Source of the DNA: Clostridium_AQ sp900552125
Lineage (GTDB): Bacteria > Bacillota_I > Bacilli_A > Erysipelotrichales > Erysipelotrichaceae
Assembly (NCBI GenBank): GCA_037892765.1
Contig: JBBKBW010000007.1
Strand: one strand, 5' to 3'
DNA length: 64,000 bases
Below the pieces are notes generated by a model. It was given only the letters and a program-made list of their open reading frames with translations, was not told the DNA's origin and did not search any database. Below are positions 50,477 through 59,579 of this stretch, in pieces. Position numbers and translations under genes: made by a program. Within the stretch, counting starts at the first letter, position 1. Every line of letters begins with the position of its first letter.

Positions 50477-51284
50477 AAAAATATTCTCCCTTCAAAATTT
50501 TAGTAGAAATACCATTCAGATATACTTGATGGTTAGAGTTAATATCGACATGAAGAATTCCTCCTTGGGCTACAATATCGATATGATTGGCACAGTGTTT
50601 GTATTCGTATGCAATTCTAGCTGAAGCACAAGCCCCACTTCCACAGGATAAAGTCCATCCGACACCACGTTCATAAGTCTCTATTTGTATCATTGTAGAA
50701 TTTATTATTTTCACAAAACTAACATTTGTCTGTTTTTGAAATACATGATGATGAGCTATATCTGAGGCATAGGAATGATAGTTTATATCTGGTATTTCAT
50801 CTACAAATACTATGGAATGAATAGTTGATAGAAAGAAACTATATATGGGAAATGTATGATTGTTTATTAATAATGAATGAGGCAGTAAAGATGTTTTTGA
50901 TTGTACATAGATTTTACTTGGATCATCATTCCATGTTCCCATGTTTATTCTTACTGTAAATGGAGTAAGAGACAAACGTTGAATAGTTAGTTCTCCAGTT
51001 GAAGTCTTTATTTTATACTCTTCATCACATTGTATTTTTTCATCATAGCAGTAATGTACGAAACAGCGTAATCCATTTCCACACATTGATGCCATGTTGC
51101 CATCCTGATTGTAATAGAGCATAGTAAGTGGCTGTTGCTTAACGATGATACAGCCATCTGCTCCTATTCCAGTGTGACGATCACATACACCTCTAACAAA
51201 ATCTCTAATGCTTACATGTACTAATTCTTCTTCTTTGATGATAATAAAATCATTTCCACAACCTTGATATTTTGTGATTAACAT
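50469..51284 (-). CDS. dapF: Diaminopimelate epimerase
   Basis: The 271-residue cofactor-independent epimerase has GCGNDFIII at the N-terminus and two catalytic cysteines in MCGNGLRCF and LSCGSGACASA. It converts LL- to meso-diaminopimelate for peptidoglycan and lysine. GGGGGAAAT supports ATG 51284; an upstream in-frame ATG at 51335 would add 17 residues across the divergent promoter region. It is the first gene of the leftward operon, 86 bp from the divergent deacetylase. Confidence 0.94.
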   Translation of the reverse strand: MLITKYQGCGNDFIIIKEEELVHVSIRDFVRGVCDRHTGIGADGCIIVKQQPLTMLYYNQDGNMASMCGNGLRCFVHYCYDEKIQCDEEYKIKTSTGELTIQRLSLTPFTVRINMGTWNDDPSKIYVQSKTSLLPHSLLINNHTFPIYSFFLSTIHSIVFVDEIPDINYHSYASDIAHHHVFQKQTNVSFVKIINSTMIQIETYERGVGWTLSCGSGACASARIAYEYKHCANHIDIVAQGGILHVDINSNHQVYLNGISTKILKGEYFYE

Positions 51285-51370
51285 ATATTTCCCCCAATCA
51301 ATGCAGTATATGAAGGAAACTGTATAATCTTGCATATTTCATCATAAGATTTTAGAAAGAGGTGCATACA

Positions 51371-52480
51371 ATGAATCGATTAACTAGATTTCGAAGAGAT
51401 TTACATCAGATTCCAGAGCTTGATTTAGATTTAAAAGAAACACAAAGTTATATAGTGAATGCTTTATCTACATTACCATGTAAATTATCAATGCCAATTA
51501 AAGGTAGTGTGATTGCATATTTTGATGCGAATAAAAACAATAGTATTGCTTTTCGCTGTGATATGGACGCATTAAGCATTCAAGAAAAAACGAAACACTC
51601 TTTTGTATCAAAACATGAAGGGAATATGCATGCTTGCGGACATGATGGACATATGGCTATAATGTTGGAATTTGCCTATCAATTAACTGAATATTATGTA
51701 GAATTACCACATAATGTCGTATTAATATTTCAGCCTGGAGAAGAATCAGTAGGAGGCGCAAAACTTCTTTGTGAGACAGGTTTTATAAATAAATACCATA
51801 TACAAGCTATCTTTGGCATTCATCTATGGCCTTTTTTAGAAAAAGGAAAAATTGTCACAAGAAAAAAAGAAATGATGGCATCCGCAAAAGAAGTCAAGAT
51901 AGATGTGTATGGTAAAAGCAGCCATATTGCGCAGTATCAGAAAGGTATTGACGCAATGTATTATGCCATGAACATAATACAAGATCTTTATGTCTATGTA
52001 GAAAAAGAAATACCGGAAGAAGAAGGTTTACTTCGCTTTGGCGTTTTTCAAAGTGGAACGATGCGTAACATTGTGTCAAATCATACTCTTATAGAAGGAA
52101 GTCTACGTTATTTTCATGAGGAAACATACGAAAAAATAAAAAGATTTACAGATGAGATAATCATAAAATATAAACAAAAAGGAGTTCTTATAAAGATTAA
52201 TTATAGTGAAGGATATCCTACGGTAATAAATGATGAAAAACTAGTGGAATGGATACAAGATATATTACCTGAAGTAGGAATATTACATGAAGCACAAATG
52301 ACTGCGGAAGATTTTTCTTTTTACCAAAAAGCAATTCCCGGAGTATTTTTCTTCTTAGGTACAGGAAGTTCTATTCCTCTTCATTCCGATATATTTAACT
52401 TTGATGAAGAGGTACTGGTTCATGGAGTTGAATTATATAAAGCAATAAGCAAAAAGAAAAAAACAGCACTTGGCTGTTGA
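51371..52480 (+). CDS. M20 deacetylase, probable N-acetyldiaminopimelate deacetylase
   Basis: The 369-residue M20D metalloenzyme has FRRDLHQIPELDLDL at the start. Metal-site motifs are FRCDMDAL, HACGHDGHMAI, QPGEESVGGAKLL and GIHLWPFLEKG, and the terminal ligand is in HSDIFNFDEE. Divergent linkage to dapF-dapB-dapH makes N-acetyl-LL-diaminopimelate the likely substrate, completing the acetylated branch. AGAGGTGC precedes ATG 51371. Confidence 0.88.
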   Translation: MNRLTRFRRDLHQIPELDLDLKETQSYIVNALSTLPCKLSMPIKGSVIAYFDANKNNSIAFRCDMDALSIQEKTKHSFVSKHEGNMHACGHDGHMAIMLEFAYQLTEYYVELPHNVVLIFQPGEESVGGAKLLCETGFINKYHIQAIFGIHLWPFLEKGKIVTRKKEMMASAKEVKIDVYGKSSHIAQYQKGIDAMYYAMNIIQDLYVYVEKEIPEEEGLLRFGVFQSGTMRNIVSNHTLIEGSLRYFHEETYEKIKRFTDEIIIKYKQKGVLIKINYSEGYPTVINDEKLVEWIQDILPEVGILHEAQMTAEDFSFYQKAIPGVFFFLGTGSSIPLHSDIFNFDEEVLVHGVELYKAISKKKKTALGC

Positions 52481-52481
52481 G

Positions 52482-52640
52482 TTATTTTATTAGGAATGAA
52501 AATAAGAGAATGATGATACCGAGAATTAATGCACATAAAAGAACATTACGGAAAGTAAAGAAATCATTTAAATATTCTTTAAAATTCTGAGCTGATTGAT
52601 CATTCTCATTGGAAGATGATAATTTCTCCTCATTCATCAT
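52482..52640 (-). CDS. Small single-span membrane protein (52 aa)
   Basis: The ORF, read on the minus strand behind GGGGTGAG, encodes a charged N-terminus (MMNEEKLSSSNENDQSAQNF). A C-terminal transmembrane helix follows (RNVLLCALILGIIILLFSFL). Its RN(V/I)L-plus-helix end resembles the 48-residue protein encoded just upstream. The family is unknown. It ends at the stop of the convergent deacetylase. Confidence 0.6.
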   Translation of the reverse strand: MMNEEKLSSSNENDQSAQNFKEYLNDFFTFRNVLLCALILGIIILLFSFLIK

Positions 52641-52730
52641 AACTCACCCCTTTGTCTATCCCATTATAACATAACTTTTTATAGATTTATTGATTGTTAG
52701 AAATTTGTAAGAAACATTAAGAAATAAGAA

Positions 52731-52765
52731 AAGCCTCTACTTAAGCGATAATCAAGCAGAGACTT
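52731..52765 (-). terminator. Terminator between the two small membrane-protein genes
   Basis: On the minus strand AAAGTCTCTGCTT pairs with AAGTAGAGGCTTT (two G-U pairs) followed by TTCTTATTT. Confidence 0.65.
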
Positions 52766-52778
52766 TATCTTCTTTCAT

Positions 52779-52925
52779 CTAAAGGAAATATGAGCATAAG
52801 ATAAATGCAAGCATAACACCAATTAAGACCAGAATATTACGTTTATTAATGATTAGACTACAGATTGTAGAATGTAGGTGCTGCATTTGCTTTGCGCTTG
52901 GCAAAGTCTTTTCTCTGCTCATCAT
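52779..52925 (-). CDS. Small single-span membrane protein (48 aa)
   Basis: On the minus strand AAGGAGAAAC precedes an ATGATG. The 48-codon frame has a basic N-terminus (MMSREKTLPSAKQMQHLHST) and a C-terminal hydrophobic helix (RNILVLIGVMLAFILCSYFL). It is similar in design to the 52-residue protein that follows. No family recognised. Confidence 0.6.
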   Translation of the reverse strand: MMSREKTLPSAKQMQHLHSTICSLIINKRNILVLIGVMLAFILCSYFL

Positions 52926-53121
52926 AATGTTTCTCCTTCTGCTTGTTAAGCTTTTTACAAGTAAAGTATATCACATTAATAGGGGAATAACTTTATTATT
53001 ACTAAAATGTAATATAAACGTAAGAATATTAGTTATTCCTTACACTAAAATAAGAGATAAGTTTACTATATTATTTAGATAAAACTATATGTAATAATAC
53101 ATGAAACAAACGCTATATATA

Positions 53122-53130
53122 TGCTATAAT
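53122..53130 (+). promoter_or_regulatory. Extended -10 promoter that excludes an upstream ATG
   Basis: TGCTATAAT is an extended -10 box whose last two bases are the AT of an in-frame ATG at 53129. Transcription should begin near 53137. The true start is therefore the TTG at 53153 behind AAGGAG. Confidence 0.65.
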
Positions 53131-53152
53131 GAGCAATAAGGAGCTGATTAAA

Positions 53153-54634
53153 TTGAAATTAGATGAATTACTTTCTAGAGGGGAAGCAATCAATATTGAA
53201 TTTAAAGAAAAACTTCCTGAAAAAAGTATCAAGTATATGAAATCAATAGTAGCTTTCGCAAATGGTATCGGTGGGAAAATTATTTTTGGAATATCTGACA
53301 ATCATAATGTCATAGGTTTAGAAAAAGATAGTATATTTAAAATAATGGACACAATTACAAATGCTATTTCAGATTCTTGTGAACCACCTATCATTCCAGA
53401 TATTTCTTTTCAAACAATCGATAATAAAACGATTATTATTGTTGAAATTGAAGCTGGTAGACAACGTCCATATTACATCAAATCTCTTGGTATAGAAAAC
53501 GGTGTATTTATAAGAGTGGCTGGGACAACACGACTAGCCGATGCTTATATGATAAAAGAGTTAATGTTTGAAGGAAGTAATCGCTGTTATGACCAATCCA
53601 TTTATTTGGGGTTAGATATTTCAGAGGAAGACGTTGATCGTTTATGCCAATCTTTGAAACAAACTGCACTTAATAATGCAAAGAGCGATGAGGAAAAAAG
53701 AAATATAAAAGATGTAACGAAACAGCAACTGCTTGCTTGGGGTGTATTGGCTGAAAAAGATGGTAAGCTATTACCAACTAATGCATATACAATTCTTACA
53801 GGTACTGGTGATGCTAATTATTCAATTCAATGTGGTTTATTCAAAGGAAATACAAAAGCAATATTTATTGATAAACGAGAATTTTACGGTCCTATTCAAG
53901 ATCAAATTGAACAAGCTTATCAATTTGTGCTTCGCAACATTCATTTAGGTATAAAAATTGAAGGAGTTTACCGTAAAGATATTTATGAGATACCACCTGC
54001 TAGTATTAGGGAGCTAATTATTAATGGAGCAGTGCATCGTTCATATCTTGATCATGGAAACATTCAAGTAGCAATATATGATGATCGTTTAGAAATTACA
54101 ACTCCAGGGAAGTTGCCAATGGGGCAAACTATTGAACGGATGAAGCAAGGTTACTCAAAAGTGAGAAATGAAGCTTTAGCTAATGCATTTTCTTATATGA
54201 ATTTAATTGAACATTGGGGTAGTGGCATTCCTAGAATTATTCAAAGTGTAAAAGAATTAGGCTTAAGAGAACCCGAAATTATTGGTGGAGATATGGATTT
54301 AAGAGTAAATATATATAGAAATACTCAAACAGTGAATGTTGATGGCACTAATCTTGGCACCAATGGCACTAATCTTGGCACCAATGGCACTAATCTTGGC
54401 ACCAATGGCACTAATCTTGATTTATCGGATATAGAGCAAGTGCAATTATCAGATGTTGAATTAAAAATAATTAGTTTAATTGAAAGAAATCCTACAATAA
54501 CTCAGAAAGAGTATTCTGAACTCTCAGAAATTCCACTTAGAACAATAAAAAGAATCTTTTCTGATTTACAAGTTAAAGGGAAGATAAAACGTGAAGGTTC
54601 AAATCGAAAAGGAAAATGGATAATTCTAAAATAG
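53153..54634 (+). CDS. AlbA_2 (Schlafen-like) ATP-binding transcriptional regulator
   Basis: The 493-residue COG2865-type protein has a N-terminal AlbA_2/Schlafen domain (about 1-125, INIEFKEKLPE, VAFANGIGGKIIFGI). A GHKL-like ATPase-fold region follows (about 240-385, PPASIRELIINGAVHRSY, HWGSGIPRI). A linker of GTNLGTN heptapeptides (about 398-422) precedes a C-terminal winged helix (PTITQKEYSELSEIPLRTIKR). Members are putative DNA-binding regulators; some belong to defence or mobile loci. The start is TTG 53153, nine bases after AAGGAG. Confidence 0.82.
   Translation: MKLDELLSRGEAINIEFKEKLPEKSIKYMKSIVAFANGIGGKIIFGISDNHNVIGLEKDSIFKIMDTITNAISDSCEPPIIPDISFQTIDNKTIIIVEIEAGRQRPYYIKSLGIENGVFIRVAGTTRLADAYMIKELMFEGSNRCYDQSIYLGLDISEEDVDRLCQSLKQTALNNAKSDEEKRNIKDVTKQQLLAWGVLAEKDGKLLPTNAYTILTGTGDANYSIQCGLFKGNTKAIFIDKREFYGPIQDQIEQAYQFVLRNIHLGIKIEGVYRKDIYEIPPASIRELIINGAVHRSYLDHGNIQVAIYDDRLEITTPGKLPMGQTIERMKQGYSKVRNEALANAFSYMNLIEHWGSGIPRIIQSVKELGLREPEIIGGDMDLRVNIYRNTQTVNVDGTNLGTNGTNLGTNGTNLGTNGTNLDLSDIEQVQLSDVELKIISLIERNPTITQKEYSELSEIPLRTIKRIFSDLQVKGKIKREGSNRKGKWIILK
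54344..54419 (+). repeat. 21-bp tandem repeat, 3.6 copies, in frame
   Basis: Three perfect 21-bp units (54344-54364, 54365-54385, 54386-54406) plus 13 bases of a fourth. Each encodes GTNLGTN. Unit length is a multiple of three, so copy-number change would lengthen or shorten the protein linker without frameshift. Confidence 0.95.
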
Positions 54635-54669
54635 TGAATATGTTTTATTTGAATTGTAATTAAACAAGA

Positions 54670-54718
54670 AAAAACACGATATTGAGTATGAATGTTGACT
54701 CATTAATATCGTGTTTTC
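54670..54718. terminator. Bidirectional terminator
   Basis: AAAACACGATATT pairs with AATATCGTGTTTT with T/A tracts on both sides. It serves the convergent AlbA_2 and XRE genes. Confidence 0.85.
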
Positions 54719-54725
54719 TGTTCAT

Positions 54726-55685
54726 TTATTTTTTTGAAATCTGCTTACTTATAATGACAATAGGAGAATATAAGCATGCCGCAATTGGCCAAATAATCCA
54801 GGAAATATGCCAGGAATGACTTAGGAAACTGACACCTAGATATAAAGCAGTTACCAAAGGCCAATAAATACCACCAATTATACTAGATGATTCTTCTTCA
54901 TCAGGATCTTTTTTATGAACGGCATAATCACCTTCCTGATATAGAATAGAAAAACTAGCACGATAGGTATATGCATATATTAGTAAAAAGATACCGATGG
55001 AAATAATACTGATTGTAAAGCCAAGGCCAATTTCTTCAAATCGTTCAGGGGAAATAGCTGGAAATACAAACAAAGGCACAAAAGCAAATAGGATTAAGAT
55101 TATTCCTAAAATGATAAATAATTGATATTTAGGCTGAAATGCCTGTTTCTCTTTTTGTAAGTAGCCATCAACTCCATATTGAAAAGATAATTCTTTATGA
55201 TGATATATTTCTTCATAAGGAGATAGACGTAAATGTGTCAATACAAATAAACCAACTGCACAGCCAATAGAGATAAATAAGAAAGATAAACCAAAGGCAT
55301 CTTTAATCGTTTCTTGTAGTGTAAATACATCTAATATTATCAAAGGAATTACAGATACAATACATAATAATACCCCTAGACCTATCCATATAGCTGCTTT
55401 CTTACGTAATTGGATATAAGCAACTGCATCTTCTAAAGAAAGTGCAACACGCTGATTTGTTTCTTGTTCCTCCTCGATAATGACATTGTTTTCATCTTTT
55501 AATAAATAATCGCAGGAAACATCAAATATCTGTGAAAGTTTTATTATTTTATCTAAATCAGGAATTGATGTACCCTGTTCCCATTTCGATACAGATTGTC
55601 TACTGACACCTAGTTTATATGCTAAATCTTCTTGTGACCAATTTCGCGCTTTTCTAAGCTGTGATATTTTATCTGCTAAAAACAT
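54726..55685 (-). CDS. XRE-family regulator with membrane domain
   Basis: The 319-residue protein has a N-terminal XRE helix-turn-helix (about 4-62: WSQEDLAYKLGVSRQSVSKW) followed by about six hydrophobic segments (about 98-318). It is a membrane-tethered DNA-binding protein of the type common in Firmicutes, which may sense envelope state. The ligand and targets are unknown. It stands alone; AGGAAG precedes the ATG. Confidence 0.88.
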   Translation of the reverse strand: MFLADKISQLRKARNWSQEDLAYKLGVSRQSVSKWEQGTSIPDLDKIIKLSQIFDVSCDYLLKDENNVIIEEEQETNQRVALSLEDAVAYIQLRKKAAIWIGLGVLLCIVSVIPLIILDVFTLQETIKDAFGLSFLFISIGCAVGLFVLTHLRLSPYEEIYHHKELSFQYGVDGYLQKEKQAFQPKYQLFIILGIILILFAFVPLFVFPAISPERFEEIGLGFTISIISIGIFLLIYAYTYRASFSILYQEGDYAVHKKDPDEEESSSIIGGIYWPLVTALYLGVSFLSHSWHISWIIWPIAACLYSPIVIISKQISKK

Positions 55686-55829
55686 ATAACTTCCTCCTTC
55701 TTTACGCCTTCATTATAGAAAAAATCAGAGTTGCACACTACCAATTTTACTTATAATCATGTCAACGAGCAGTTGCATTTTGTAAATTTACCTGTTTGTA
55801 TGTATTCTAGCATATGAAAAGACCTAAAT

Positions 55830-56486
55830 CTATGAAGATAACTTATCATGTATGTAATACCATAAACAAGCAATAAAGATAATTACAGTAAATAATACAA
55901 TAAACAAGAAACTAAAAAGATTTAAATGCTCTATAAAGATACGCAGAACATGGATAGGATTCCACAAATCCCAAGAGTTGAAACGTAAGAATCTACCTAT
56001 ATAAATCGCAATAGCACATAAAATAGATAAGAAACTAATCATCATAACCACGATATAATTTGAATGAAATTTCTTAATAAAAAGATTTACATTTAAACAG
56101 CCGATATAAAAACCAAGCAAAGATATTATTGTGATATTAATTAATTCTATCCATGGTATGATATTTTGAATCATGCTTGTTTCATAGGGATTAAGAACTT
56201 TATGAAACTCTAAAAATTGAATATGAATTAAATCAGTCAAGGTATAAAATGTATTTGGAAGAAAAATGATCCATAATACAATGAATATTACTCTAAGATA
56301 GATATTCTTTGTTTTGTCTTCATAATATAGAAATAGAAATGGAATAAGGGCAAGAAATAGATTCCATATTAAAGCTATATGCAGTGTATTTATAGATAGA
56401 ATAAAAGTAAATAAAGAAAATAAAATTATAAATCCTATACATAAAACATGATAAAGTTTTATTTCAAAATTATTAGCTGCAGACAT
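55830..56486 (-). CDS. DUF1361 membrane protein
   Basis: The 218-residue integral membrane protein has about six spans. The DUF1361 features are clear: IIFLPNTFYTLTDLIHI near residue 75 and GRFLRFNSWDLWNP near residue 165. The function of the family is unknown. AAAGGAGGTAG precedes the ATG at 56486. It is divergent from the two-component system, with about 190 bp between them. Confidence 0.85.
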   Translation of the reverse strand: MSAANNFEIKLYHVLCIGFIILFSLFTFILSINTLHIALIWNLFLALIPFLFLYYEDKTKNIYLRVIFIVLWIIFLPNTFYTLTDLIHIQFLEFHKVLNPYETSMIQNIIPWIELINITIISLLGFYIGCLNVNLFIKKFHSNYIVVMMISFLSILCAIAIYIGRFLRFNSWDLWNPIHVLRIFIEHLNLFSFLFIVLFTVIIFIACLWYYIHDKLSS

Positions 56487-56590
56487 GTAGACTACCTCCT
56501 TTTTCCATATTGTAACACAAGCTTTTGAATGCTTTAGTGCGTAAATCTTAAGTTATCTAAAGCGTTAATTCATATTAGTTATAAAAGGGA

Positions 56591-56599
56591 TGTTATAAT
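56591..56599 (+). promoter_or_regulatory. Extended -10 promoter of the two-component operon
   Basis: TGTTATAAT, about 75 bases upstream of the response-regulator start. No good -35 is seen. Confidence 0.55.
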
Positions 56600-56675
56600 A
56601 GAAGAAAGCTAATTCTAATTTTATTTTAATATTTCTATGCGAAAATAGATAATAGATATAAAAGGAGGGGTCGTT

Positions 56676-57350
56676 ATGCGTTTATTGTTAGCGGAAGATG
56701 AACAGGATTTAAATCGTATTGTTACTAAGAAGCTAAAAAAAGAAGGATATCTTGTTGATTCCTGTTACGATGGACAAGAGGCAATTGATTATCTTTCTGT
56801 TACTGATTATGATGGAATAATTTTAGATATTATGATGCCTAAAGCAAATGGCTATGAAGTATTGCAATATCTTCGTAGTAAAGGTAAAGATACTCCAGTC
56901 TTATTTTTAACCGCAAAAGATGCAATAGAAGATCGTGTACAAGGCTTAGATAGTGGGGCAAATGATTATATGATCAAACCTTTCGCCTTTGATGAATTAA
57001 TGGCAAGAGTACGTTCAATGATTCGTTTGGCTAATAAAGCATCATCATCTATACTTCAAGTAGAAAATCTAACATTAGATACGAGCACTCATACGGTTCA
57101 AAGAGAAGGGAAGATTATCTTATTATCCGCGAAAGAATATGCTTTATTAGAATATTTGATGATGAATAAGAATGTAGTCTTATCTAGAGAAAAAATAGAA
57201 GAACATATTTGGGATTATGATTATGAAGGGGGTACGAATCTAGTTGATGTATATATTAGCTATGTTAGGAAAAAAGTTGATGGCGGATTTGATAAACGAT
57301 TGATTCATACTGTAAGAGGCAGTGGTTATGTGATAAAGGAACCATATTAG
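56676..57350 (+). CDS. OmpR-family response regulator
   Basis: The 224-residue protein has a receiver domain (acidic pocket LLAEDEQDL, phosphorylated Asp in GIILDIMMP near residue 51, Lys in MIKPFAFDEL). A C-terminal winged helix follows (about 128-222, YALLEYLMMNKNVVLSRE, VDVYISYVRKKV, VRGSGYVI). The kinase follows after one base. Two downstream promoters carry 11-bp-spaced TAAT-type direct repeats in the -35 region, the expected binding pattern for such a regulator. AAAGGAGGGG is the ribosome site. Confidence 0.94.
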   Translation: MRLLLAEDEQDLNRIVTKKLKKEGYLVDSCYDGQEAIDYLSVTDYDGIILDIMMPKANGYEVLQYLRSKGKDTPVLFLTAKDAIEDRVQGLDSGANDYMIKPFAFDELMARVRSMIRLANKASSSILQVENLTLDTSTHTVQREGKIILLSAKEYALLEYLMMNKNVVLSREKIEEHIWDYDYEGGTNLVDVYISYVRKKVDGGFDKRLIHTVRGSGYVIKEPY

Positions 57351-57351
57351 T

Positions 57352-58752
57352 ATGAGTATACGAGCAAAAATAACACTCTGGTTTGCGGCTATGATGATTC
57401 TTTTAGCAGGCTTAACACTAGGCTGTGTATGGCTTATTAGTGATAATGTTGTACAGAATAACTTAAAAGATACCCTAATTGAAACAGTTAGCTCAAACTT
57501 AGATGAAGTAGAATTTTATCAATTAAAACAAGATGCGAATATTGACCATGATTTAGACTTATATATCCAGTATCAAGGAGGATTTTTAGAAATCGATGAT
57601 GATTATCTTGATCGTATGAATGGAATCTATACTACTTTATATGATGGAAATCATTCCTTGATATATGGAGAAGATCCTATAGGTGTAGAATCTTATGATC
57701 TTGGATTTAAAGATGGTCAGATTCAAGAAATAAAAGTAAATAATGTAACTTATTATATATATGATCATTCTTTAGCTGGGGAAGGCTTAGATGATTTATG
57801 GCTTCGAGGCGTTGTTTCAAGTAAACAAGGCGGCAGATGGATGGATTCTATTGTAATATTTTCCATAGGATTAGTGCCAGTCTTAGTGATTTTATCCTTA
57901 ATAGGAGGCTATTTTCTGGCAGGAAGATTTCTAAGACCAATTCAAAACATGATTCGTTCTGCAAATGAAATCCAATATGGAAGAGATTTAAAAAAACGTA
58001 TTGATATTGGCAAAGGACATGACGAACTACATCAATTAGCTGATACTTACAATGCGATGATTAATCGTCTTGACCATGCTTTTCAGGCAGAAAAACAATT
58101 TACTAGCGATATGTCTCATGAACTAAGAACACCTGTATCTGTAATTCTTTCTCAATGTGAACTTGCATTGGAAGATGAACAAGATAAAGAAGAATATATT
58201 GAGGCAATAGAGTTAATTCAGCGACAGGGAAATAAAATGTCAGATATGATTAATGATATGTTGCAGATGACTCGCATGGAACAAAGAAAAGATCATATCC
58301 AATTAGAAGAAATAAATTTCAGTGAATTATGTACTGTTGTATGTAAAGATATGCAGTTACTGAAGGAACAAAATATTACCCTATCATGGAATATTCATAA
58401 CAATATTTATATTAATGGAAATAAAGAATTATTACGTCGTCTATTAATGAATTTAATTTATAATGCGTATCGATATGGAAAAGAAAATGGACATATTCAT
58501 GTAACTCTACAAGAAAATGCAGAAGAAGTAAAACTTTGTGTACAAGATGATGGTATAGGCATTCCACAGGAAAAAATACCATTTATATGGAAGAGATTTT
58601 ACCAAATCGATAGCTCACGTAGTGTAAAAGGTAGTGGCTTAGGTTTAGCAATGGTAGAAGAAATTGCGCAGTTGCATCAAGGTTATATGGAAGTAGAAAG
58701 TGAAGTAAATGTAGGATCTAATTTCATATTCCATATTCCAAAACAAAATTAA
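57352..58752 (+). CDS. Sensor histidine kinase (HisKA/HATPase_c)
   Basis: The 466-residue kinase has spans at about 8-30 and 168-190 flanking an extracellular sensor domain of about 135 residues. HAMP (about 190-245), the H box FTSDMSHELRTPVSV, the N box LLMNLIYNAYRYG, and G boxes DDGIGIP and GSGLGLAMV follow. All catalytic boxes are intact. It phosphorylates the adjacent OmpR-type regulator. The signal is unknown; the regulated lipoprotein and PepSY protein suggest an envelope cue (inference). Confidence 0.94.
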   Translation: MSIRAKITLWFAAMMILLAGLTLGCVWLISDNVVQNNLKDTLIETVSSNLDEVEFYQLKQDANIDHDLDLYIQYQGGFLEIDDDYLDRMNGIYTTLYDGNHSLIYGEDPIGVESYDLGFKDGQIQEIKVNNVTYYIYDHSLAGEGLDDLWLRGVVSSKQGGRWMDSIVIFSIGLVPVLVILSLIGGYFLAGRFLRPIQNMIRSANEIQYGRDLKKRIDIGKGHDELHQLADTYNAMINRLDHAFQAEKQFTSDMSHELRTPVSVILSQCELALEDEQDKEEYIEAIELIQRQGNKMSDMINDMLQMTRMEQRKDHIQLEEINFSELCTVVCKDMQLLKEQNITLSWNIHNNIYINGNKELLRRLLMNLIYNAYRYGKENGHIHVTLQENAEEVKLCVQDDGIGIPQEKIPFIWKRFYQIDSSRSVKGSGLGLAMVEEIAQLHQGYMEVESEVNVGSNFIFHIPKQN

Positions 58753-58759
58753 ACTATTC

Positions 58760-58790
58760 TAATGTTCCCTTAATCTTTGGTTATTATACT
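58760..58790 (+). promoter_or_regulatory. Response-regulator box and promoter, copy A
   Basis: TAATGTT (58760-58766) and TAATCTT (58771-58777) are direct repeats spaced 11 bp, occupying the -35 zone upstream of TATACT (58785-58790). The surrounding 55 bp is nearly repeated at 59549. Confidence 0.65.
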
Positions 58791-58823
58791 ACAAGTGTAA
58801 GATGGATAAGGGAGGAGAGGAAA

Positions 58824-59531
58824 ATGAAAATAACACATGTATTCATGATTGGGACATTGTTGGTTCTGACAGGATGTACGGCTACTTCTTCTAATAGTCA
58901 AAAACAGGAAGAAAGAATATTGTTAAAGACTTCAACTTATGTTACTGATGAAATGAAAAACAATGCGATTAACCCTAGTCTTATAATTTGTGGAATAGCA
59001 TATACACCAGAGGTTTTAAATGAATATGCTACGGATATTGCGTTAGTTACAATTAAAAGTCTTGATAAAGCAGATATGGATTTCTTTGCATTTGTGCCTG
59101 GAACTTATGGTAACTTTGTTGTAGAGGATACGATAGTCGGTAATATGGAGAATGGTAAAGAATATCAATATGTAAAACCCGGCGGCTATGTTACAGAAAA
59201 AGAATTTGAAAAAAACGATGATCCCGAAGCGATTGCGAAAAGAAATCGATTAAGAGAAAATAGTAAAGAAAAAATAAACACTGAACAGTATTATAACGTT
59301 CAATTAGATGGTGATATAGAAATAGAAGCTGGAAAAACTTATTTAGCTTACTTCACTTATCATGAGGATAAGGATATTTATGAAATTATTGGATTAGGGA
59401 ATGGTTTAAGAGAAGTAGAAGAAGATGTTTCAAATGGAAACATAATTAAAATAAAAGATAACGAAACAGGTTCTTTTGAATCCCTTGAAGAGCATATTGA
59501 AAACTCTATAAAACCATATCAAAACATATAA
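58824..59531 (+). CDS. Lipoprotein, paralogous to the one at 30722
   Basis: The 235-residue surface lipoprotein has its signal peptide ending LTGC (Cys18). Shared blocks with the protein at 30722 are SLDKADMDFF, PGTYGNFVVED, YVKPGGY, EAGKTYLAYFTYHEDKD and YEIIGLGNGLREV, then ETGSFESLEEHI. The family is unrecognised. It follows the two-component genes and has its own promoter with a response-regulator-like box. GGGAGGAGAGG is the ribosome site. Confidence 0.78.
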   Translation: MKITHVFMIGTLLVLTGCTATSSNSQKQEERILLKTSTYVTDEMKNNAINPSLIICGIAYTPEVLNEYATDIALVTIKSLDKADMDFFAFVPGTYGNFVVEDTIVGNMENGKEYQYVKPGGYVTEKEFEKNDDPEAIAKRNRLRENSKEKINTEQYYNVQLDGDIEIEAGKTYLAYFTYHEDKDIYEIIGLGNGLREVEEDVSNGNIIKIKDNETGSFESLEEHIENSIKPYQNI

Positions 59532-59548
59532 ATATATTTAAATTATTC

Positions 59549-59579
59549 TAATGTTACTTTAATCTTTGGTTGTTATACT
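59549..59579 (+). promoter_or_regulatory. Response-regulator box and promoter, copy B
   Basis: TAATGTT (59549-59555) and TAATCTT (59560-59566), spaced 11 bp, then TATACT (59574-59579) with extended TG. CTACAAGTGTAAGA follows in both copies. Confidence 0.65.

Noticed and set aside
54344..54419. Tandem repeats considered as a CRISPR-like array
   Set aside because: The 21-bp units are contiguous, without spacers, and lie inside a protein-coding frame.
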